Assembly (NCBI GenBank): GCA_027057185.1 | Contig: JALUJE010000195.1 | Coordinates: forward strand, 1-10,627 | Direction of reading: 5' to 3' | Origin: Helicobacteraceae bacterium | GTDB lineage: Bacteria > Campylobacterota > Campylobacteria > Campylobacterales > Sulfurimonadaceae | Length of the DNA stretch: 10,627 bases | Shown here: positions 6,073 through 10,627 of the stretch, in pieces | Numbering within the stretch: the stretch's first letter is position 1 | Layout: each line of letters starts with the position of its first letter | Translations under genes and position numbers: made by a program | The notes under the pieces: generated by a model | The model's database searches: none | What the model saw: the letters and a program-made list of their open reading frames with translations, nothing else | What the model was told of the DNA's origin: nothing

Positions 6073-7806
6073 TTGAAATTTCTTATTGACTTTTTAAAGG
6101 CTGAAGATGTGACAAAATCTGAGATTTTTCCACATCTGAAATGTCATGAAGATGAAGCAAAAATATTGCAGGTGTTTTGTAAAAAATATATCAATGGTCA
6201 AGAAGATCTGATTGTCATTGATGTATTGCAGGAGCTTTACGGCGATACAGCATACCGTTATGTCCAAAAACTCTCCCATATTAAAATACTTTTGGAGTTG
6301 GGATGGATTACGCAACACTCCTTTACCCCACTAAAAATCAGCGACGTCACCCATTTGGAACTGCTAAACGGTACGGTCGCTTTAACACCGTCATTTCTCA
6401 GACTGTTGGAAGAGGGAAGCATGGAGATGCAGCTTCCTGAAATTACACCGTATTCGGATCATCTGGAATATCTTCAGGATCAGTTTTTTCGTATTGACCT
6501 CTACCAGAAGATGAGTACCATACGCCAGAATGTTCATGAACATTCTTTGGGTATCAATCGTATTAAGCATAAGTTGGAGTTGTTGGAAAAACGAATTGCG
6601 GAGCGTATTGCTCAGACCCGTAAAGATATTGTTTTAGATAAATTTTTTAAACAGAAAAAACTTGACTCCAAAGAGCAGATTATTTTCATTGCGCTGCTTA
6701 AAGAGGAGTATAGTGCAGGTGATACCAATATACGTGAAATGAATACTCTCATTGATCTAATCAGTTTTGATGAGTATGACCGTATTAAAAACCGTTCACT
6801 ACTGGAAGATGGAGCCAAACTGATTGCCGATGAGGTGATAGACTATGAAGAGATGCTTAACCCTTTTGGTGGAATTACACGGGCTTTTTATATTGTCGAT
6901 GACGTGCTGCAGTCGATTATTCATCCGAAAAAAAAGAAAAAAGTGACCAAACTTAAACTTGATATGCTGGTGAAAGAGCAGGATATTTTTGAATTGGTAG
7001 AGCCGACGACTTCTCTAGAAGATGTGGTGCTGAATCCTAAAACCGAAAAAATACTACACAATTTGATGCGTCAAGTTGACAAAGATGTTGTCAACAAGTT
7101 GAAAGCATGGGGCATTAAAGGAAAAAAAAGTGGCATTGATGCGCGTATTATTTTTTATGGACCTCCCGGAACGGGTAAAACGGTAACCGCGCACTCACTA
7201 GGGCGTTCGCTTAAACGGCAAATTTTAAGTTTTGACTGCTCTAAAATTCTCTCCATGTATGTAGGTGAGAGTGAGAAAAATGTACGTAAGATTTTTGATA
7301 CCTACAAAGAGTTGACCCAGCAGACAAAAACGGAACCCATCTTGCTTTTAAACGAGGCCGATCAGTTTTTAAGTTCACGCTCAAGTGGGGTGAGTTCAAG
7401 TGCCGATCAGATGCACAATCAGATGCAAAATATCTTTTTGGAGCAGATTGAAAAATTTGAAGGTATCCTCATTGCTACCACTAACCTTTTAGAAAATATC
7501 GATACCGCATTTTCACGGCGTTTCAATTATAAAATTGAGTTTCAAAAACCCAATGAACAACAGCGTAAAAAATTGTGGCAGATGATGCTTCCCCGGAATG
7601 CTCCGTATGAGGAGGGATTTGATATTGATACTTTAGCAAAGTATAATATGACTGGCGGTCAGATTAGTCTCGTTATTAAAAATACCGCATACAGTGTTGC
7701 AGTACGTGAAGATGCCGTATTTACGTTGGCAGATTTCATACTGGAGATAGAGAAAGAGAAGCGAGGCAGTTTTGATAATGAGAAGCAGCTGGGATTTTTA
7801 AGTTAA
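6073..7806 (+). CDS. AAA+ ATPase with N-terminal regulatory domain and N-E-A-D Walker B motif
   Basis: A 577-residue protein starting at TTG. Residues 1 to about 130 are alpha-rich and may include a winged-helix-like unit ('L-L-E-L-G-W-I...L-T-P-S-F-L-R-L-L-E-E-G'). A helical, partly coiled-coil region follows (about 135-290), then a basic KKKKK stretch. The AAA+ core begins near residue 315 ('S-L-E-D-V-V-L-N-P-K-T'). Walker A G-P-P-G-T-G-K-T is at 363-370, Walker B at about 423-428 reads L-L-L-N-E (Asn427 where Asp is usual, Glu428 kept), sensor 1 Asn471, arginine fingers Arg482-Arg483. It resembles the COG0464-type stand-alone ATPases with a winged-helix front and 'N-E-A-D' signature. These are thought to remodel proteins; a partner is unknown. 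It follows the FadL gene by 15 nt and precedes a small basic protein gene by 16 nt. Family of the core is certain, biological role is not. Confidence 0.88.
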   Translation: MKFLIDFLKAEDVTKSEIFPHLKCHEDEAKILQVFCKKYINGQEDLIVIDVLQELYGDTAYRYVQKLSHIKILLELGWITQHSFTPLKISDVTHLELLNGTVALTPSFLRLLEEGSMEMQLPEITPYSDHLEYLQDQFFRIDLYQKMSTIRQNVHEHSLGINRIKHKLELLEKRIAERIAQTRKDIVLDKFFKQKKLDSKEQIIFIALLKEEYSAGDTNIREMNTLIDLISFDEYDRIKNRSLLEDGAKLIADEVIDYEEMLNPFGGITRAFYIVDDVLQSIIHPKKKKKVTKLKLDMLVKEQDIFELVEPTTSLEDVVLNPKTEKILHNLMRQVDKDVVNKLKAWGIKGKKSGIDARIIFYGPPGTGKTVTAHSLGRSLKRQILSFDCSKILSMYVGESEKNVRKIFDTYKELTQQTKTEPILLLNEADQFLSSRSSGVSSSADQMHNQMQNIFLEQIEKFEGILIATTNLLENIDTAFSRRFNYKIEFQKPNEQQRKKLWQMMLPRNAPYEEGFDIDTLAKYNMTGGQISLVIKNTAYSVAVREDAVFTLADFILEIEKEKRGSFDNEKQLGFLS

Positions 7807-7822
7807 CAACAAAGGAGAGAAG

Positions 7823-8233
7823 ATGGGTTATTTTAAAAAGGCAAAAGTAGGAGATAAGGTTAACGGACTGGTATTTGGTCGGGGAAAAATCACAGAAGTC
7901 TATCCAAACAGTCATTACTCCATTATTGCAACGTTTAAAAACGGTCATGAAGTCCCGTTCACCGAAGAGGGCGTGCCGAGCTGGGGAAACTTTGATTATC
8001 AAACACTCTACTATCGCGATGATATTGTTATGGGCAAAGCAGACTTTTCTCCTGTAGATAAGGTGATGACGGCGAAAAAAATTATTAAGTGCCGTGAAAA
8101 AGGAGCGTTAGAAGTACGTTTGCCCTCGGGAATGTGGGAGAGTGTGAAGAAGTGCCCCAAAGCCTATGTGGAAAACCTTTTAGAAAATGAGAAATATCAT
8201 CTGTTTCGAAAAAAGAAAAAGAAGAAGAAGTAG
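7823..8233 (+). CDS. Small basic protein with SH3/KOW-like fold pattern and poly-lysine tail
   Basis: A 136-residue protein with a strong AAAGGAG site before the ATG. Residues 8-51 ('K-V-G-D-K-V-N-G-L-V-F-G-R-G-K-I-T-E-V...I-I-A-T-F-K-N-G-H-E-V-P-F-T') have the pattern of a short beta-barrel (SH3/KOW/Tudor-like) seen in small phage and bacterial hypothetical proteins that begin 'VGDKV...GxGxV'. A second beta-rich part follows ('A-L-E-V-R-L-P-S-G-M-W-E-S-V-K'). The chain ends R-K-K-K-K-K-K-K, seven lysines encoded by AAA/AAG codons at 8210-8230, then two in-frame TAG stops. A nucleic-acid or ribosome-binding role is suggested by the fold pattern and charge, but this is inference. It directly follows the AAA+ ATPase gene and is probably co-expressed. 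Not recognised as a named family. Confidence 0.78.
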   Translation: MGYFKKAKVGDKVNGLVFGRGKITEVYPNSHYSIIATFKNGHEVPFTEEGVPSWGNFDYQTLYYRDDIVMGKADFSPVDKVMTAKKIIKCREKGALEVRLPSGMWESVKKCPKAYVENLLENEKYHLFRKKKKKKK

Positions 8234-8256
8234 TAGTGTTTAACGACACTAGCGGA

Positions 8257-8283
8257 CTACTCCAGAGCTAGACTAAGGAGTAG
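8257..8283 (+). repeat. 7-bp stem hairpin after the small-protein gene
   Basis: CTACTCC (8257-8263) and GGAGTAG (8277-8283) pair perfectly around a 13-nt loop. The left arm also overlaps a region able to pair with neighbouring segments, so alternative folds are possible. No U-tract follows, so it is not a standard terminator; it may protect the 3' end of the upstream mRNA. Confidence 0.4.
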
Positions 8284-8295
8284 ATTAAATAGCAG

Positions 8296-8317
8296 TGACA
8301 TTTACATGTAAATGTCA
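8296..8317. repeat. Perfect 22-bp palindrome (candidate operator)
   Basis: TGACATTTACA (8296-8306) is followed directly by its exact reverse complement TGTAAATGTCA (8307-8317). As RNA it could form a 9-bp stem with a CAUG loop, but the next T6 tract begins 11 nt later, too far for a good intrinsic terminator. With no spacer and complete symmetry it looks more like a dimeric protein binding site about 210 nt upstream of nuoA. The 14-bp core recurs at 3760-3773. It does not match consensus sites for Fur, FNR or LexA that I know. Confidence 0.55.
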
Positions 8318-8383
8318 TCAGTATTACTTTTTTACACACTCTCTGAAAATCATACTTTTTTTTGTAGCAATAAGTAGCACTAT

Positions 8384-8426
8384 AAGAATCTTCTATTTTA
8401 AATATAGATTCTTTTATTCTCTTTTT
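8384..8426 (+). terminator. Weak candidate intrinsic terminator of the upstream operon
   Basis: AAGAATCT (8384-8391) and AGATTCTT (8406-8413) form an 8-bp AT-rich stem with a 14-nt loop, followed by a T-rich run to about 8426. The low GC of the stem makes it weak; it could equally be a chance repeat in AT-rich DNA. Confidence 0.3.
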
Positions 8427-8528
8427 GATATAGTTAACCAACTGTTTTTTCATAAAAGCAAAACAACTTAAGAGTACGGAAAACTAGCCGTTTCTTAGTG
8501 TTTGTTAAGAACAAAAAAGGTTGAATAT
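8425..8528 (+). promoter_or_regulatory. Probable promoter and leader of the nuo operon
   Basis: TTGATA (8425-8430) could serve as a -35 element; a CATAAA-like -10 lies at 8451-8456 with a long spacer (20 nt), so the match is poor. The stretch to nuoA contains ACGG/CCGT and related short inverted repeats (about 8476-8492). AAGG at 8517-8520 lies 8 nt before the ATG at 8529 and is the ribosome site of nuoA. A promoter is required somewhere in this gap if the terminator upstream works, but its exact place is not shown. Confidence 0.3.
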
Positions 8529-8918
8529 ATGGAACATATGGATGTTGCTAACCCGTATTTTGGGGTGTTCGTTCTGTTTGTATTGACGTTCGGTGCGTTT
8601 TACGCAACGACAGTGCTTGCAAGACTGGCAAGTCGCGCTATGGCGGCAAAAGACAATGAAAAGATTAAGTTAACGGTCTATGAATGCGGACCAGAGGTGA
8701 CACGACAGCCTAACAGAATCTCGACACAGTTCTATCTGTTTGCACTGCTGTTTTTACTTTTTGATGTGGAAATTGTCTTTATGTTTCCCTGGGCGGTAGA
8801 TTTCAGGCTCTTGGGTTGGTTTGGTTTTGTGGAGATGTTATTGTTCATCCTCTTGTTGGCAATCGGTTTTATATATGCATGGAGAAAAGGAGCGCTTGAA
8901 TGGCACAACATCAAGTAA
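8529..8918 (+). CDS. nuoA: NADH-quinone oxidoreductase (complex I) subunit A
   Basis: A 129-residue membrane protein with three transmembrane segments (about 10-32, 67-90, 95-118). The loop 'V-Y-E-C-G-P-E' (Cys53) is the conserved ND3/NuoA loop that sits near the quinone chamber at the junction of the two arms, and F-D-V-E (78-81) holds the conserved acidic residues of helix 2. It helps couple quinone reduction to proton transfer in the inner membrane. The frame is open back to a TTG at 8502, but ATG 8529 with AAGG 8 nt upstream gives the usual length; ATG 8538 is an alternative. The last 19 nt overlap nuoB. It is the first gene of the operon and follows a 295-nt non-coding gap. Confidence 0.96.
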   Translation: MEHMDVANPYFGVFVLFVLTFGAFYATTVLARLASRAMAAKDNEKIKLTVYECGPEVTRQPNRISTQFYLFALLFLLFDVEIVFMFPWAVDFRLLGWFGFVEMLLFILLLAIGFIYAWRKGALEWHNIK

Positions 8919-9409
8919 AATTTACGCAAGATGGGGGACTTCCGGTCGCCTTGACAACTATTGACAAAGTGGTAAACTGGGGACGCTCAAACTCTCTTTG
9001 GGCATTGACTTACGGTCTGGCATGTTGTGGAATCGAAATGATGGCTTCGGGAGCATCCCGATACGACTTTGACCGTTTTGGTACAATCTTTAGAGCCTCA
9101 CCGCGTCAAGCCGATGTTCTCATTATTGCTGGAACTCTAACGAAAAAGCATGCAGAGTTCATTAAGCGTCTGTATGATCAAATGACGGAGCCGCGCTGGG
9201 TAATTTCAATGGGCTCATGCGCCAACACCGGGGGAATGTTCAATACCTATGCTACTGTACAAGGTGCCGATAGAATTGTCCCGGTGGATCTCTACTTGCC
9301 AGGATGTGCGCCCCGTCCCGAAACTTTGCAATACGGGGTGATGTTGCTACAAAAAAAGATTCGTAGCGAAAAAGCTATTAAAGCCCAAAAACCTAAAAGG
9401 CTGCTGTAA
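8900..9409 (+). CDS. nuoB: NADH-quinone oxidoreductase subunit B (cluster N2 subunit)
   Basis: A 169-residue protein carrying the terminal [4Fe-4S] cluster N2 of complex I, which passes electrons to quinone. The four ligands are present: adjacent Cys42 and Cys43 in 'Y-G-L-A-C-C-G-I-E-M', Cys107 in 'M-G-S-C-A-N', and Cys136 in 'L-P-G-C-A-P-R-P-E'. The segment 'R-Y-D-F-D-R-F-G...R-A-S-P-R-Q-A-D' is also standard. It sits at the base of the peripheral arm against NuoD and NuoA. The start at 8900 lies within the end of nuoA, preceded by AAAGGAG at about 8886-8892, and the stop overlaps the nuoC start by 1 nt, pointing to coupled translation. The C-terminus has a short basic tail (K-A-Q-K-P-K-R). 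Confidence 0.97.
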   Translation: MAQHQVKFTQDGGLPVALTTIDKVVNWGRSNSLWALTYGLACCGIEMMASGASRYDFDRFGTIFRASPRQADVLIIAGTLTKKHAEFIKRLYDQMTEPRWVISMGSCANTGGMFNTYATVQGADRIVPVDLYLPGCAPRPETLQYGVMLLQKKIRSEKAIKAQKPKRLL

Positions 9410-10215
9410 TGAGACGTTATGTACCCAAAGATGATGTGCAAAAAAAAGCATACTATACTGACCGTTACTGGGTGGCACCGCAGGTGCCTAAAGAGAAAGT
9501 GGCTTCTGATAAAGTGTTTGCTGAGGACCTTAAAGCAATTAAGGCAAAATTCAAAGTACTCGATGCTTACATTCAAGTGGAACAGATGGTTGTCTATATT
9601 CGACCGGAAGATAACGTTGCGGTGTTGGAGTTGATGAAAAAAGAGCTGGCATATACCCAGCTTTCTGAGATGAGTGCAGTAGATTTTTTGAGTCAGCGTG
9701 GAGAGTTTGATGTTTTTTATCAGATGTTGAGCATGAGCAAGCGAAAGCGTATTCGCGTCAAATGTACCCTTAAGGAGGGTGAAGCTATTGAAAGCGTTGA
9801 AAAACTCTTTCGTTCGGCAGATTGGTCAGAGCGTGAGATGTACGACATGTTCGGTATTAAAGTTAATAACCATCCGTTTTTTAAACGTATTTTGATGCCG
9901 GATGATTGGGAAGGACACCCACTGCTCAAAACCTATCCGCTTCATGGTGACGAGTTTGCCGCATGGTATGAAGTGGACAAAATTTTCGGTAAAGAGGCAC
10001 GTGATATTATAGGACCAGAAATTCGTGACGATGCGGCTGTCGACCGGTACGATACGAAACGTTTTGCGCGGCTGGGGCACGAAGTGCCATACGGTGCCGA
10101 GATCCCCGAAGGAGAACCGGCCGTGAAAACGGAGTACCAAGAAGATGATGGTGTGTTCTTGATTGAACGTTTTGAAAAAGATAACAGCACCGTAATTACA
10201 GATAGAGACAGGTAG
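9409..10215 (+). CDS. nuoC: NADH-quinone oxidoreductase subunit C (30 kDa subunit)
   Basis: A 268-residue peripheral-arm subunit. The signature of the 30 kDa family, 'E-R-E-M-Y-D-M-F-G-I-K...H-P-F-F-K-R-I-L-M-P-D-D-W-E-G-H-P-L', begins at Glu141. The core is about residues 45-180; roughly 45 residues precede it and nearly 90 follow it, making it longer than the about 205-residue stand-alone forms of Paracoccus or Thermus. The C-terminal tail is acidic and ends in a hydrophilic segment. NuoC braces NuoB and NuoD; it binds no cofactor. It is a separate gene, not fused to nuoD as in E. coli. The stop is 5 nt before the nuoD start. Confidence 0.96.
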   Translation: MRRYVPKDDVQKKAYYTDRYWVAPQVPKEKVASDKVFAEDLKAIKAKFKVLDAYIQVEQMVVYIRPEDNVAVLELMKKELAYTQLSEMSAVDFLSQRGEFDVFYQMLSMSKRKRIRVKCTLKEGEAIESVEKLFRSADWSEREMYDMFGIKVNNHPFFKRILMPDDWEGHPLLKTYPLHGDEFAAWYEVDKIFGKEARDIIGPEIRDDAAVDRYDTKRFARLGHEVPYGAEIPEGEPAVKTEYQEDDGVFLIERFEKDNSTVITDRDR

Positions 10216-10220
10216 AAATC

Positions 10221-10627
10221 ATGCAAGTAAAAAATAGATTACGTCCATTTTTCGAAAATATTAACTTTGATCGTAAAGATAATGAGCTCATACTCAACTT
10301 TGGACCGCAACACCCCTCGGCTCACGGACAATTGCGTCTGATGCTTCATCTGCAGCAAGAGCAGGTTGTTAAAGCCCATCCGGATATTGGGTATCTTCAT
10401 CGGGGCATGGAGAAGATGGCAGAGAATATGATATACAATGAGTTCATGCCGACGACGGATCGCATGGATTATATTGCATCAAGCTCCAACAATTACGGCT
10501 TTGCTTTGGCAGTTGAAAAATTGATTGGGCTGGAAGTACCTCGACGGGCAAAAGTGATTCGTATGATGCTTTTAGAGATTAACCGTCTCATTTCACACCT
10601 CTTTTGGCTGGCGACTACGGCATTGGA
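10221..10627 (+). CDS. nuoD: NADH-quinone oxidoreductase subunit D (49 kDa subunit), cut by window edge
   Basis: The first 135 codons are present and the frame stays open to the window end. The motif 'N-F-G-P-Q-H-P-S-A-H-G' (His31, His35), then 'D-I-G-Y-L-H-R-G-M-E-K' and 'T-T-D-R-M-D-Y' (Tyr84) identify NuoD. By comparison with known complex I structures, His35 and Tyr84 are the pair that holds the quinone head group (49 residues apart, as in Yarrowia His95/Tyr144), and both are intact. The ATG at 10221 follows nuoC by 5 nt with a weak AGG (10210-10212), so it is probably translated by coupling. The rest of the operon lies to the right. Confidence 0.96.
   Translation, partial: MQVKNRLRPFFENINFDRKDNELILNFGPQHPSAHGQLRLMLHLQQEQVVKAHPDIGYLHRGMEKMAENMIYNEFMPTTDRMDYIASSSNNYGFALAVEKLIGLEVPRRAKVIRMMLLEINRLISHLFWLATTAL

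Larger units (their letters stand above)
8234..8528. other. AT-rich non-coding gap between the small-protein gene and nuoA, with several inverted repeats
   Basis: No supported gene lies here. Reading left to right: a 6-bp hairpin TAGTGT/ACACTA (8234-8251); a 7-bp hairpin CTACTCC/GGAGTAG with 13-nt loop (8257-8283); a competing 5-bp pair CTAGC/GCTAG (8249-8253 with 8267-8271); a 22-bp palindrome (8296-8317); T6 at 8328-8333; an 8-bp hairpin AAGAATCT/AGATTCTT (8384-8413) followed by T-rich sequence; then the probable nuo promoter and leader. The region most likely ends the upstream operon and starts the nuo operon. Confidence 0.6.

Noticed and set aside
8240..8260. TAAC...TAGCG sequence considered as an integron attC-like site
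   Set aside because: No matching GTTRRRY/RYYYAAC pair at the proper distance and no integrase or cassette pattern in the window.
8268..8453. 61-codon minus-strand open frame in the gap before nuoA, starting MKKQLVNYIKK
   Set aside because: No ribosome site precedes its ATG, it runs straight through the 22-bp palindrome and hairpins, the C-terminal half is not protein-like, and composition is simply AT-rich.
8502..8528. TTG start extending NuoA by 9 residues
   Set aside because: AAGG at 8517-8520 fits the ATG at 8529, and the extension is not part of the NuoA family.
9292..9576. 94-codon minus-strand frame across the nuoB/nuoC junction
   Set aside because: Shadow of two certain nuo genes.
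1..10627. CRISPR arrays, tRNA/rRNA genes, insertion sequences, phage or defence genes
   Set aside because: Looked for and not seen: no regularly spaced direct repeats, no tRNA-like cloverleaf noticed, no transposase or integrase reading frame.

Overview
The window looks like a chromosomal segment of a Campylobacterota (former Epsilonproteobacteria) species, probably close to Sulfurimonas, Sulfuricurvum or Sulfurovum. The clues are a stand-alone nuoA-B-C-D gene order with a NuoC extended at both ends, a FadL-like porin of the 'YKIPE..NS.ALSAAY.ANAHGADAAY' type, low to moderate GC, and tight overlapping genes. No rRNA or tRNA gene was seen, so the taxonomic call is an inference from protein style.

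Bases 1-2400 are an AT-rich accessory-like stretch. It holds the C-terminal end of a serine hydrolase (beta-lactamase class C/esterase type, + strand), a convergent minus-strand pair (a two-EF-hand lipoprotein followed by a DUF4395 membrane protein), and a divergent pair of a nitroreductase (minus) and a single-cysteine HxlR-family regulator (plus). The divergent pair has the layout of the known thiol-redox regulator/nitroreductase pairs such as HypR-HypO and YodB-YodC.

Bases 2507-8233 hold six plus-strand genes packed like one operon: a Tas-like aldo/keto reductase, a small lipoprotein of unknown function whose start lies inside the reductase gene, nfo (endonuclease IV), a FadL-family outer-membrane porin, an AAA+ ATPase with Asn in place of the Walker B Asp, and a small basic protein ending in seven lysines. 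Neighbouring genes overlap by 26, 4 and 4 nt, or are 15 and 16 nt apart. The ATPase and the small lysine-tailed protein are the best candidate for an uncharacterised functional pair.

Bases 8234-8528 are a non-coding gap of about 295 nt with several inverted repeats, including a perfect 22-bp palindrome whose 14-bp core occurs again exactly inside the lipoprotein gene. From 8529 to the right edge the start of the complex I operon is present: nuoA, nuoB, nuoC and the first 135 codons of nuoD. Cluster N2 cysteines in NuoB and the quinone-site His/Tyr in NuoD are intact, so a functional NDH-1 complex is expected.
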